The notes beneath the pieces were generated by a model that saw nothing but the letters and a program-made list of their open reading frames with translations, was not told where the DNA came from and searched no databases. Source: Mesorhabditis belari (taxonomy: Eukaryota > Nematoda > Chromadorea > Rhabditida > Rhabditidae). Taken from it: a DNA stretch of 64,000 nucleotides. The stretch covers positions 186,001-250,000 of the forward strand of contig CAUEEP010000740.1 of NCBI GenBank assembly GCA_958450365.1. Reading direction: 5' to 3'. Below are positions 42,862 through 54,378 of the stretch, one piece after another. Each line of letters begins with the position of its first letter. Within the stretch, counting starts at the first letter, position 1. The translations under genes and the position numbers were made by a program.

Positions 42862-43393
42862 GTTACCCTAAAGTCGCGAGTATAAGTTCTGTTTGGTTTT
42901 CGCATGCAAATTGACGGCTGTCTCCGGTGCGGTGTGTCGAAGGTTCAAATCCCGCTGCAGCATAACTTTTTTGCTTTTTAAGAACAATAATAGAAGTAAA
43001 TTTATTGAGGGTTATAGCAATTTTATGCTGTTATTTGTTGCTCCGGGCGTGGCTCGGCGCGTCCGCCCTGCTCCTCTCCGGTGCTCAGTCTTATGGATCC
43101 CTCCCTGGCCTCTTCATCCGGCCAAAGTCCACGTCGACGGTCGAAAGAGATGCTTTCCAGCGTCTTCTTCAACACTATCGTCTGGATGTATCCATGCACA
43201 TAACAAATAGCAATGGTGATAGGCTGTCACCCTGTAGTATCCCGCGCTCCAAGAACAATAATAAAAGTTTATATAACAATAAAAATGTATAAAAACCCAA
43301 CAAAAAGAAATTCAAAGCAATTAAAGCGAATGTAAATTAAGGCAGAACTTATACTCGGATGAACTTATACTCGAGACTTTAGGGTAGTTGAAA
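42862..43393. mobile_element. TIR-bounded insertion carrying an RT fragment and half a tRNA
   Basis: The left end GTTACCCTAAAGTCGCGAGT with ATAAGTTCTG, and the right end CTCGAGACTTTAGGGTAGTT, are inverted repeats; the TATAAGTTC motif occurs twice at the right. Inside, from left to right, are a tRNA 3' half (about 42930-42962: TCGAAGGTTCAAATCCCGCT, ending GCAGCA) and a minus-strand reverse-transcriptase fragment. Ordinary TIR elements do not carry such cargo. Confidence 0.6.
43020..43252 (-). pseudogene. non-LTR retrotransposon reverse-transcriptase fragment
   Basis: On the minus strand, RGILQGDSLSPLLFVMCMD (about 43190-43250) is the QGD...SPLLF motif of non-LTR reverse transcriptases, of the kind seen in R2/R4/NeSL-like elements. 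Stops follow within 10-20 codons, and further downstream frames are broken. Only this small part of the RT survives. Confidence 0.7.
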
Positions 43394-43581
43394 CGTATCT
43401 TACTTAGAACAGGGTTATTTCAAAAGCAATTGTTTCGGTCTATGTTTTTGACCCTACCTGGCCTGGCTTTTCTGCAGGTTGGGTCACAAAATCTACTTAG
43501 GCAACCAGAAATCAAATCTGGACTGGCTTTTAGCTCCTAGGGCCCTGAGTGTTAGACAATTTTAATTAAATCCTCTTCAGA

Positions 43582-44455
43582 TTGCCATTTCTCTCAATTT
43601 TCGTTCTATTGGCCGCACCGGTAGTGTTGGGCTCATCAATGATAACAACCGAAAAAGAAATAACATCAACAACAGCAACAACTACTACTACTACCACAAC
43701 TCAAAGCTTTACCTCTACCTCTATTGATTCGAATCAAGGTTTGAATCAGTTTTTAGCAAGCCTGTAATCATTTCTTATTCAAAAATAATCTTCAGATTCG
43801 TCAACAACTGCCTGTGTTCCCACCGATTTCTACTATTCGGCAATCTCATTTTATTGTACAATTTGCTTCAAGATGACGACAATGGTGCTCAATAATTATT
43901 CTATTGTAAGTGAAAGAATGAAAGCTCTTGTAGCTAGAAGAATGAATGGAGATTTTCTTTTTCGTTTTCTATTTGAAAAGAAATCTATTAACGAAAACTA
44001 TTGTAATCAAACCGTTCATTTACATCCGATTTTGACGATTTTGACAATTTTGACGTCATTCAATGATCATCTTCAACCAAAATACCAATTTAGACGGATG
44101 CTTCCACGTATTTTAAAACGGTTTATTGCCCCAAAGTGGGACTTTTCAAGAAAAGATGCCTTAAAGCAGTTCAAAGTTTACTCGATCCATTGAGGACACA
44201 ACTTGCGCCTGAATGTGAAGTACGTTTTGAATGAAATGAAAATTTGGATTTAAAAGTTTTCAGGGAGAATCCGTAGAAACGACGGTCTCATTTTTTTGCC
44301 AAAATGTTGTTGGAATGTGCTATTTGCAAGATAATTCTTATGATTGTCCCTCATATGTGCTGGGGATTCCAAATCTGAAAGATCAGGTTGATGAAATATT
44401 TATAAAAGTAAAGAAAAAGATTTAGATAGTGCAGCGACAACACGATGAACTGTAG
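43582..44455 (+). CDS. small secreted Cys-containing protein
   Basis: Five exons, 43582-43738, 43796-43915, 44094-44219, 44264-44386 and 44426-44455, join in phase. The N-terminus is a signal-peptide-like stretch (PFLSIFVLLAAPVVLGSS) followed by a Thr-rich run (TTTTTTTQSFTSTS), then a domain with about eight Cys (FYCTICFK, VYCPKVGLFKKRCLKAV, FFCQNVVGMCYL). The spacing resembles nematode DUF19/T20D4.11-like secreted domains, with low certainty. No ATG opens the frame: the sequence after the CTTCAG acceptor is ATTGCCATT, so either one T is extra (ATG start) or an upstream exon supplies the start. Confidence 0.6.
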
Positions 44456-45083
44456 ACAACGATATCTTTATCACCTTTTCTAGAATTGCTCCACTTTTTA
44501 GAAGACATTATGATTTAGGTACAGTAGTTTTTGTTGTCTTTTGCCTACAATATGCTTGAATTGAGTACTTTTTAAATATCCTATTTCAGTCCGCCAAGGT
44601 TGACCCGTTTGACTGACTGGATAGTAAAGGCTTTTGAAAATATTCGGCTTAACGATCAAAGCATACTGTGGGCTGAAGTGTAATTGTACTGTAGCTATGC
44701 TGGATGCTAAAGAGACAAAGGCATACGGTAGATAAACGACTGCTGTACTCTAAAGGGTGTCTCAAAATTATTGCAACAATTATTCTTGCTTGTCTTTCTC
44801 TCTCGTTGCCCCAATTGAAATGATTTTTGTATCAATCAACAGAAGAAAACATGACGAATCTAATGATACCTAAACTATTTCAATCGGACGACTGAGCGTC
44901 AAGATATTTGAGTTTAAAGTATTTGAGTTTTAGACTGTCAATGGAAGAAAAAGCGAGCGATCTTTCTAAGCCTAATGTAAAAATTGTTGTCTCAAGATTT
45001 GGCTACAATACTTTAGACAAGCAACAGAAAATCTTTCATTCTAAAACGTGGACAATTTATATATGAACATTTCCTCTTTTTCT

Positions 45084-45584
45084 GGGAGTGGGACAAATGC
45101 GACCTTTTTTTTGCGCACCCGGACATTTGCGCACCTTTTTTTCCGCACCTTGCCCATTAGCGCACCTTTTTTCGCGTTTTAAAAAAGCTCTAAAAAGCTA
45201 ATATTAACCAATTTCTATTCCAAATATTGTTTTTCTAGGTAATTTTAGGGCGTAGAATCGAAATTTTGGCATATCAGAGCGTGTGGAACCAATTTGAAAG
45301 ACAAAACGGCTAGGTCAAATTACAGAAAATTGTCGATTTTTCTCTTTGTATATCGTATCTTTGTTTCTCCGTCCGTTTGTTTCCACAAGCTCTGATCTGT
45401 CAAAATTTCGATTCTACGCCCTAAAATTACCTAGAAAAACAACTTTTGGAATGGAAATTGGTTAATATTAGCTTTTTAGAGCTTTTTTAAAAGCGCGAAA
45501 AAAGGTGCGCTAATGGGCAAGGTGCGGAAAAAAAGGTGCGCAAATGTCCAGGTGCGCAAAAAAAGGTCGCATTTGTCCCACTTC
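45084..45584. mobile_element. 500-bp foldback element with GCGCACC repeats
   Basis: The arms 45084-45285 and about 45385-45584 are reverse complements, starting GTGGGACAAATGCGACCTTT. Each arm has spaced copies of GCGCACC/CGCACC followed by T runs near its tip, then a common CGTAGAATCGAAATTTTG inner part. The central 100 bases are unique. No ORF. It is a non-autonomous foldback transposon; no clear target-site duplication. Confidence 0.8.
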
Positions 45585-46124
45585 CCTTTTTCTTTTCTTC
45601 TTGGTCTCATTTCTGCCTCACTCATTCCTCGATCTCATCTCATTTTTTCTGCTTTTCACAGGGTTTTCTAATAAAATTAAAGAGTTCTTTTATAAATAAA
45701 TGATATTTTTTACAAAAAAAAGCCTCTCTACCCGGAACCAAAATATAAACATGTTCAAATGGAAATAACAAAAGAAAAGAAAAATTCATTCACACATAGA
45801 TAAAGACTCTAATAGACTGGGGTTCTCATTCGCAAATCTGTTCCTCCAGAAAAAGATTAGCATTCCAAATCTTCCCGGGAAATGAATTTGAAATCGAATC
45901 TTTTCTTCTTGATTGTTCTATTTATTTTGGCCATAATTCCACTCAACGAAGCTTATCCGAGGTGATTTGGAATGTAGCATAAATCCCGAGAAAAAGATAC
46001 ATAGACTCAATAAAATGAATAGCTCCAATCGATTCCCTGACCCCGAAAACCTGGGGTACAAGTTTACAGCTGAATATTTTTTTTGTAGCATCTACAAATC
46101 TCTATAGAACAATCTCTATGTAAA

Positions 46125-46320
46125 TAGAGGAAAAGAGCAGTGAACGACCGAGCCGACCCTGTCCCTTTTGACGTCACTATGCCCAAACTGGACGAATTTC
46201 CGCTTCAAATTCGCGACTTGGCGCCTGGACACTCCCGGACGGACGAGAGCCAAACCCTGCGAAAATTCCCTGCCCCAAATTTGGCTGTATTCCCGCAACA
46301 AATTCTACATCCCCGTTAAA
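46125..46320 (-). repeat. dispersed repeat, copy 2
   Basis: On the minus strand this contains GTTTGGGCATAGTGACGTCA followed by AGGGTCGGCTCGGTCGTTCA, matching 41310-41375 on the plus strand. It is longer here and also has TTGGGGCAGGGAATTTTCGC, similar in style to TTATCCCAGGAAG upstream of copy 1. Confidence 0.55.
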
Positions 46321-46948
46321 CCATTGTGCTAGTTAAACTGTGAATAATGCGGTCCGATCCGAGCGCCATGTTTCCTAATTTTTTTAGGATCAGTCCAATG
46401 AAATTCTTAATCAAAAACTCAAAACTCATTCAGATCAACTCGCGGCCGTGTCTTCTCAAAATACACTCGACACTGTCTTTTCACTCATTTCAATTGTTTT
46501 CGCTCGGTGAATGCAAATTTGAAGTGATTGTGATTGCGTTGTTTTGTTGTTGAGTTGATTGTTGAGTTGTGATTGCGTGCGGAAAGAGATTTATCATGTT
46601 ATTTGAATTTCCATTAAAACGAAGAAGCGTCTAGAATTTTCAGTCAGTCCCTAAACTTTCAAAGGTGGCGAAAATCTGGAATAGAAAACTATTCGAAGTG
46701 AGTGTGCGTAATAAAAAATGGGGAAAAGGGCCGCACCCAAGGAGTTGTAAGGAGGGGAAAGAGAGGGGTCTTTCTACTCATTCACTCACACAACACGTTT
46801 TAATGAGTATTTGATAACGAGTGAAAATGGCCGAATTGAATCGACTTCAAACGATCTTTTTTCCTTTTTTTTGGGAAAGAAGAGACTTCTCTTTTCCTTT
46901 TCTGATTCTCACATCATTCTTTGAAAAGAATCGACTCTGGATCCATCA

Positions 46949-48862
46949 ATGAAGGGATTTCTTCTCGTTTTTGCCCTCGGTTGGTTGATTATCGAATTTG
47001 AATAACTTTTTTTCAAAATGGTTACTGTAAAATACTTGTAAAAAACTTGAAATTTTGTTAGTTTGAAATTTCTATGGTACATAATACTATAAAAAGCTTA
47101 CTGTAGAATTTTGTTTAGTCTAGGTATAAACGGAAAACTTTATTCGGCGGTAAAGTTAGTGTAGCCTCTGTGAATCTTACTGTATCGGGACTTTAAAAAA
47201 ATCTTTGCATTACTTACAGTAAGGCATCTTTACGTCGTACACCATTTTACAAAACAATTTGAGTGGGTACCTCGTTGACTCAAAACCCTCCACCGAGTCA
47301 ATGCTACACGTCTGATCTCGCGGCCGCCACCGCAGTTTTGGCGCAAAGAATCGGTCTCCAAAACACAACTGTAAGCTGGTTAAATTCAAAACTTCAAAAC
47401 TGAATCAACAACTCTTTTAGGGAATCTGGAAAGACTACACGATTCTCAACTATTTCCTCCTTGATCAATGGGGGCAAAACCCCGGATCGACACAGAATAT
47501 TCTCAACTGTTGCAAGTTTGAACATTTGGACGCGTTTTGTCGAAAAAATCCTTTAGTGCATTGGATGTTTTCTATGGAATGTTGTATCCAAAGGGGAATT
47601 ACTATTGCTTCTCTCTTAAAAATCTTCTTTATACGGTAACTGAACAGAGAATTGCTTAAGGTTCACATTGGAGTTTGAGATTACGGCCTTAGCCTTCCTA
47701 AGCCACCTTTGAAATTTTTAAAATTAAGATATTTAAGAGAGTCACTTAAAATGTACGCTTGTGAATTTCAGGGAGCCGATCCAACTTCAGCCTTCAGTAT
47801 CTCGGGCACATTCGAGCAATACTCGTTCAATTGTGGAGCCGGATTGACAAGTTTTTGAGAAAAAAAGGCAGCCAGTTTGTGAAGTTTTTAGCTCTTCTCC
47901 ATGAGAATCTTCCATGTGTGCAAAGAGTGGTGGCTGGATATCAGAATACGTTGAAGAATTGCCTCACCTCGTTCACTCTCAATGTACTCCATGATCCAAT
48001 CAACCAGTGCCAGTAAGTGACTTGAAAATTTTTTTAAAATTTCCCAACAATATATCTAAAGGGAAAATCTATTTCCAAATTTCCCAACGGGCAAATCCAC
48101 TTGCAGATACCTGACTCAATGGGAGAACTGCTTCTCGGCGCCATTCAACACCTCTATTTGTCGATCAACAGCCTCTGCCGATACTTGGTGGGCGTGTGAG
48201 AGCGCGCGGCGTTTCGGAATCAATCGAGCAATCAATTGTGTCAACTCGTGTGATTGTTCGTCGTTTATTGGAAATTTTCAAAAAAATCTTTTAGATGTGA
48301 CAGGACCCCCGAGAGCAGCCGAGTATTTGGCTGAACATCACAAGGTAGTGAATTGATCAAGTAATCAGTCTAGTTAAAATAGTAGACTTTGAATACGAAG
48401 ATAGACTTCGCACGGTTAGGCTCACTTTGAATACGAATTCAATTCTTGGACCTAAAAAACAATATGACCCAATGTTCAAGATAGAATCACAATACGCATC
48501 TCACTACAGTATTCTGCACTGAAAACTGGCTCTTCTTCAAGTTCTCCAAAAAGATTTTCAACCTTGACCACTGGATACTTTTTATGCAGCATACTGTAGT
48601 GAGACAAGAAATAGAGACTTTACAGTACCATTTAATCATTGGTCTAAAGTTAATTAGCTAAACAAAAACTGGGTTCCAGATCAACATTATCTCTTTCAAA
48701 CAAAAATCAATTCAGATTGATGAGACCGGCACTCATCTGTTTAAGATTCCCGACTACTGGGATATGGTTGATGGAGTGGTAAGGGCGGAAACGATTTGAA
48801 ACCACTGATACGCTCAAAACATTTAGAAAACGCTGGTGAAAGGAGCTTGGATGAAGGATTAA
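46949..48862 (+). CDS. secreted Cys-rich protein, family member 1
   Basis: Ten exons join in phase: 46949-46979, 47264-47370, 47421-47515, 47557-47635, 47772-47850, 47892-48012, 48117-48255, 48295-48344, 48716-48778 and 48827-48862. The product, about 270 residues, begins with a signal peptide (MKGFLLVFALVG). It has regularly placed Cys, including YSFNCGAGL, NLPCVQRVVAGYQ and the C-terminal TWWACESARRFGINRAINC. Exon ends at TGCAA/GT recur in the same place in all family members here, as do the NCGAG-type motif and the final W-x-x-C-E block. Function unknown; presumably extracellular. This member has an extra C-terminal tail (ETGTHLFKIPDYWDMVDG) that the others lack. Confidence 0.8.
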
Positions 48863-49195
48863 CAAATTTACACGCATCACTCAAAAATTGCTGATTGCTG
48901 ATCGTTCCAAAAATAAATTTTTCTCTCCATCACACGCACACAGTTAACAACTTTTGTACTGCCTATTAACATTGTGACAAGAGCCAAAGAATAGCTAAAG
49001 AGAACAATTTACATTTAAAAAATTGAATACAAAAATTTACATATCAATCGAGACTTAGAAAAGTGAAACAAAATTTTTTTCATTTCTCTTCCATTCACTT
49101 CATTGATCGTTTGGACGCTTGTAGAGGTGAATATTTTTGAGTTGTAAATGTTCTAGATTTTAATTTTGTTTCGTCTTTTTAAATCAACAACTTGT

Positions 49196-49736
49196 ATATG
49201 TCGTAGCCGATTATGAATTTCAGCCGATTATGAATGAGCAGGTCCGGACGCGTCCAACCATCAAGTATTTGGTATCATTCAACGCAGAATCATTAATAAT
49301 TATGTTAAATTTTTAAAATTAGAAAGATTGGATAAAAAGAAAAAAAAATTATGGGGCCTCAAAGTTTCCTCTTGAACAAACAGTTTTTTTGCTCTAATTT
49401 TTTTTCTTTTTATCAAATCTTTCTAATTTTAAAAATTTAACATAGTTATTAATGATTCTGCGTTGAATGATACCAAATACTTGATGGTTGGACGCGTCCG
49501 GACCCGCTCATTCATAATCGGCTGAAATTCATAATCGGCTACTGGGGCCCCGCCGATTTTGAATGAAACGTTGTAGCGCCGGTAATTTTTAACCTAAACT
49601 CACAAATTTGGTACCAATCGACGCAGAATTGAATTCGCTACAGGATGATATAATATTGTCCTCATACATTAAAGGGTTGCTCTACTAGAAAGATTTACCA
49701 AAAAATTTCATTCATAATCGGCTACGACATATATTT
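49196..49736. mobile_element. nested foldback element ending at the sds-22 start
   Basis: The outer ends TATATGTCGTAGCCGATTAT (49196) and ATAATCGGCTACGACATATA (to about 49735) are exact reverse complements. Within, 49213-49350 and 49398-49530 form a second long palindrome (GGTCCGGACGCGTCCAACCA), and the unit CATAATCGGCT occurs again near 49520. No ORF. The right tip lies seven bases before the sds-22 ATG, within or next to its splice acceptor ATATTTTTAG. Confidence 0.85.
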
Positions 49737-49742
49737 TTAGAA

Positions 49743-51211
49743 ATGGCCACCAATGTTACATTGTTAAAAGAAGAGCCCTTGGGAGATCAAGCCAAAGAAC
49801 AATTGGAAACTCTTGAGGTTTTTTTCATTCTTATATTTTAAGCTTTCATTTTCTTTAGGTCGAGCCTACCGCTAAGCAACTTGACATGACACGCTTCAGG
49901 GTGAAGAAAATCGAGGGACTCGAGTTCTTGGAACAGGTTTCTTGAGTTGAAATTTTTTAAATTAAAAATCTTCTTTAGTTGGAGTATTTGTGCCTCCGTT
50001 GGAATTTGATCAAACGCATCGAGAATCTACACATGCTCACCACTCTCACCGAACTCGACCTATACGACAATCAAGTAAGCATTGCTTGTTTTATTAAAAC
50101 TTATTTATTAAACTTTAACGTAAATTTTTATTTAGATTGAAAAGATCGAGGGACTTGAGACTTTGGTCAATCTGCATACTCTGGATTTGTCTTTCAATCG
50201 GATTCAAAAAATTGAAGGTTTGTAGTATTAATGTCTTTTCATATTAGATAATGATAAGGTTTTTGTTTTAGGTCTCAAGACTTTGGTCAATCTCCACACT
50301 CTTTACCTTGTTCACAACAAACTATCAAAGATTGAAGGTCTTGAAAATGTAAGTTTTGCTTTTTTTATTAAGTTATCAGCTTTTTTAGTTGGAAGCACTT
50401 GAGTACCTTGAATTGGGAGACAATCGCATTAAAAAGATCGAGAATCTCGACAACAATGTCAACATTCGGCGTCTCTTCCTTGGCGCTAATCAGATTCGAA
50501 AGGTTATCATTGCTCAGCTAAATCTGTAGCTTTTTGTTTAGGTTGAGAACATTGGCCAATTACAAAAGCTTGACGTGCTTTCAATGCCTGCAAATATCAT
50601 TTTAAAGATTGAGGTGAAGCTAAAGATTTAAAAAGGTTCATAAATTTTTTTAAGGGTTTGGACGAGCTTCCTCATTTGAAAGAGCTTTACTTCTCGCAAA
50701 ACGGCATTCAGTGCATCGAAGGTCTCGAAAAGCTTCAAGATCTCGAGATTCTTGATCTCAATCATAACAGGTAGGGGTTTTTACAGCTGCAGTTGTGCAA
50801 AATGATTGTTTAGGCTCAAAGAAGCTCGAGGATTTGCTCATCTCCAAAAACTTACCGACTTCTGGGCAAAGATGAACAAGGTTTCTTTATTATCGTATTT
50901 AGTTTTTATTCGTGCTTTTAGCTTGAAGATTGGTCGGTTGTGGATGAAGAGTTGGTGCATTTGCCAAACCTCCGCCTCGTTTACCTCGAAGAAAATCCAT
51001 TCTCCAAAGATAAAGTCAGCAATTTTGCCATGCATAATATAACCATTACTTTTTAGAATTACCGTGCTCGTGCCATTCAATCTCTTTCTACAATCACTCG
51101 ACTCGATTCGGACTTTTGTCGCAAGTACGTCTCAGTTTTTATTTTAATATTTGTTTCTTATGCCTGTTTAAACTCTTGATATTTAGGGAATCGGATGTCG
51201 TCAAGATTTAG
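49743..51211 (+). CDS. sds-22: protein phosphatase 1 regulatory subunit SDS22 (PPP1R7)
   Basis: Twelve exons (49743-49817, 49859-49936, 49979-50074, 50136-50217, 50272-50348, 50389-50502, 50542-50613, 50655-50770, 50814-50880, 50922-51014, 51057-51124, 51187-51211) join in phase to 320 residues. After a short acidic N-terminus come about eleven 22-residue leucine-rich repeats (IEGLETLVNLHTLDLSFNRI; LENLEALEYLELGDNRIKKI), then an LRRcap-like end (LPNLRLVYLEENPF; NYRARAIQSL). This is the typical SDS22 layout and length. SDS22 binds the PP1 catalytic subunit and controls its maturation and nuclear/kinetochore role. The frame is intact. The ATG is two bases after a TTTTTAG acceptor, likely the trans-splice site, contributed by or touching the foldback element. 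Confidence 0.93.
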
Positions 51212-51753
51212 ACCGATCGACGGATTTCAATGAACTTACAAGGCCTAAAGTAAATTTCTTTACTGGACGCATGTGCTTTCTTTTCTAAAAAATTTTAAGG
51301 TCTGTAATAATAAATTGTTCAAATGAATTTTTTCACGTTAAAATGCCCTAAGTAGGACAATTAATGAGTCAATTGTCGAACATAATGACATCAAAGAAAC
51401 TCCAGCTCTTAAAAGTGAGCAAAAACTTTTGGAATTACGTCTTATTCTGTGGGCCATTCATGAAGAAATTTTAATCAATCCAAGTCTCATACTGGGCACA
51501 TATAACAGGACGGGAGAACAGTTCCTTGAAAGCTATCACCGTGCAAATCGATGATTCCTCTTTGACTGATTGACGATAAAATTCGTTTTTGAAAGAGAAT
51601 TCACATTATAAAATGAAAATCCAAAGGGGTTCGCATGGAGTAACACGATTTCGATGCTTCCACTTTCCATGCCAAGAAAAATCCGATCAGTGCGTTTATT
51701 GAAAGAAACTTGAGTCAAGCGAATGAAATTCTGCAACAATTCGATCAGCTCAC

Positions 51754-52228
51754 TTGCTACACGCTTTTTGTTTCCTATTTTTCTCTAATATATTTACACC
51801 ATCGGAAAGTGCATGGATTCAAGAATGTTTGGAGAAACGAGTGGCAAATTCTCCATTTTTTGGTTTCGATAACTCTCTAGGAATTTACTACCAAACATTG
51901 AAAAGAATCAATTTTGAAGTATTCGCTCGATGCAACACGATTTTCAAAGTTTCGTTGAAACAGTGCAATTGATGGTTTAATTCGGAATCCCAAGTCAATG
52001 AAGATGTGAAAATGATATCAGTTCTAGTTAATTTTTGCAATTTTCTATTTTAATCCGTTTGAGCGATAAGAAAGTCTCAAAAAATTAATGTTTCAAATTT
52101 TACAGGTAGCCTTCCTAGAGAAATTTGACGCAAAAGAAAATGTGAACGACTGCTTCGAGCAAGTGAACAGTCGATTCGTTGTGGCGCTCTTCGAAAAGCA
52201 CCTAACAGAAACTAAAATGAATTGCTAA
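51754..52228 (+). CDS. possible small secreted Cys protein
   Basis: A frame from about 51754 has a hydrophobic stretch (HAFCFLFFSNIF) and Cys residues (WIQECLEKRVANS). If GAA/GTATTC at about 51920 is a donor, it joins in phase to an exon at 52107-52228 (VAFLEKFDAKENVNDCFEQV, ending MNC and TAA). No ATG or signal-peptide exon was found upstream. It may be a remnant of a secreted-protein gene. Confidence 0.35.
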
Positions 52229-52898
52229 TTTGGATTGCTTGTTTGCGGTTCTTCTTTGTTCTTTTGTGCAATTAATATCAAATATCCCCTTGAAGTGATG
52301 AGATTTACAGACTTTCTGGTAGCGTATCAGTCAGCAAGGTTATTGGTAATGCTATAAATTGTTTGGTTAAATCCTTTCACGCTAAAATGTTCTACATGGT
52401 ATGTTAGAATGTGTAATATTAAATTTTTGCAGATGCAACATTTATTGGAATTGTCGATGGACATTGTATGGATTGGGCGGAGACTGCAAAGAAAAAGAAA
52501 AACAAGTTTTTCCTCACAGTCTCCGCCCGGAGATGGTAATCATAAAGAAATGGGGCACCCAAGGTGGCTGCAAAATTGAGGGCCAAGCTAAAATAGGATC
52601 ATGGAAAACAGTGAAAAGGGCAATGTGGACAGGATTTGGCTGTAGTTTAAGTGAAAAGTTGTATGAGTGGGATGGATTTAAATCCACCGCGCATCCGTCA
52701 TCATCCAGTTTCCCGACGAGTCCTAATTGATTGATAGTTTATGTTATTAGACTCTTCTTTACCATATCCCAATGAGCCGGCAGAAGGAACTCCTTTTCGC
52801 CGTCAGCTCCATCGCGAATCATATGAGAGAAGTCTCGAGCAGCCGACGTGGCTTCTACACTCATAGTCATTATTTCTTTCTATACATGGCCCTTTTGT

Positions 52899-53039
52899 AG
52901 AAAATGAGTCAGTCTCACGTTTTAGCAAACAGCTCTTGTTTTCTAAAGCTCGAAATAGCATTGTATCCACACTTTAGAAGCTGCTTGCTGTTTGCAAACG
53001 AGCTGTTTGCTAAAACGTGGAACTGACTCGTTTTCTACA
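52899..53039. repeat. foldback element between gene ends
   Basis: GTAGAAAATGAGTCAGTCTC and its reverse complement at the right end frame arms of about 50 bases (CACGTTTTAGCAAACAGCTC). The inner part (TTGTTTTCTAAAG; CACACTTTAGAA) is shared with the foldbacks at 59565 and 61618, so these form one family. It lies just beyond the 3' end of the minus-strand gene at 53066. Confidence 0.75.
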
Positions 53040-53065
53040 AAAAGTCCACGTCTATTTCTTTCAAT

Positions 53066-54009
53066 TCAACTCGGAAACCAACTTGGACACGTGATCACAT
53101 GCTGGCAATGGGTGAATTGAGAGAAGACATAGTTTCGTGTCATCTCACACGAATACCATTGAGCGTGACCCTGAAGAATTTATCTGTATTTTTCTTTTTT
53201 TCTTTACTTGGTATGGAAGGCACGGTCCAGCGCTGTAGATCCCCGAGATTCCATTCACCAAGCTTTGTCCATATCTGAAAAATCGTCAAAATTTCTTGGA
53301 GGCTAATCTTTGACTCACGTGCAAGCACTGTTCGGATCATGGGTGACGTTGAGTTCGTAGGATCGATAGAATTGCTGAATCTGCGCGTCATAGTTGACAG
53401 TGACTCTTTGAAGGCACGAGGTCACATTCGGGTTACCGGCGAGCGCTGAAATTGGGTTGATTGGCGTGCTTTGGAGATTTGCAACAAACAATTGAATCCG
53501 GGTCCACATTGGAAAAGAAGTGACGAGATCATTCCGTCGAAAGCGAAAGCGGTTGCCGGAGATCGTCCCCTTCCCACCCATCCAATCGGCCCCAAACAAG
53601 CGTTCAGATTTCTCCGCGCCAAGCATTGATAGAAAAGGGCAAGTCCGCTGAAATTGGGTATTTGGTGCCCGGTTTTAAACTTTTAAATTTACTTGCAAAC
53701 TTTGACGAGATTGCTCAACTCGTATGGGGCCAAGAAGCGCTGATTGATCGTTTCAGCGAATAGAGACGGCGTTTCCCAGATAGCATTTGGACTGCAAGTG
53801 ATTTCCAGGATAAATTTTAATCTCTTACACTTACTCAGCTCCCCAAAAGTCCCCTAGACCAACAGTGCAAGCCTGGAAACGAATTCCATCACAAGTGTCC
53901 GGTTGGCCTTGTTGAGCATAGATTACACCAAAAAGGGCTATAATGATTAAAATACAAAAAATATCAATATTAAAATCAAACCTGCAATTCCTAAAATAGC
54001 TCTCATCAT
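53066..54009 (-). CDS. secreted Cys-rich protein, family member 2
   Basis: Minus-strand exons: 53981-54009 (MMRAILGIA), about 53838-53936 (LFGVIYAQQGQPDTCDGIRF), about 53692-53785, two exons within about 53321-53648 (CLARRNLNACLGPIGW; LLFQCGPGF; VTSCLQRVTVNYDAQ), about 53213-53276 (GQSLVNGISGIYSAGPCLPY) and 53066-53166, which encodes WYSCEMTRNYVFSQFTHCQH and a stop. The joins are in phase with good borders. It shares with members 1, 3, 4 and 5 the signal peptide, the TGCAA exon end, the F-x-x-QCG-AG-like motif and the C-terminal W-Y/W-x-C-E block. Function unknown; likely secreted. Confidence 0.78.
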
Positions 54010-54378
54010 CGATCGAGCCAAGAAAAATTAGGAAAGACTTTTTGGCCAATAAAAGCCTTCTCTCTTTGTCCCTCTTGTATTCATTCAAACCCCCCATTTT
54101 TCCAGTTATCAACAAGTCGCAAAAATTTAATGACCTTGCGGCGCTCTCCACGTTTTACGCGTACACACCCATTTTCCCTTCCTACTCATCGAATGATGTG
54201 TGAAGAAAAAACAGAACATTTATTCGTTTATGCATTCATAGTAAGCTTTCTGATCAAATAGACGGCAAATATACGAGATTCTAGATGAGACCAAAGAAAA
54301 CGAAACGAAGTTTTTTCAAGGAAAATAATTCTAGGTGGGATGATTGTGGTTAAAAGGGCGGCGAGTGAAGATCCTCGT

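Noticed and set aside
44754..45060. GGGTGTCTCAAAATTATTGC looks like a mariner terminus
   Set aside because: No matching inverted end was found within about 1 kb, and no TA duplication can be shown.
51536..51739. Minus-strand ORF beside sds-22
   Set aside because: No start/stop exon partners and no conserved motif; overlaps the possible plus-strand secreted gene region.
52401..52730. 109-codon ORF with several Cys and Trp
   Set aside because: Lies over a small inverted repeat (GGGCGGAGACTG...CAGTCTCCGCCC) and shows no signal peptide, start context or family pattern.
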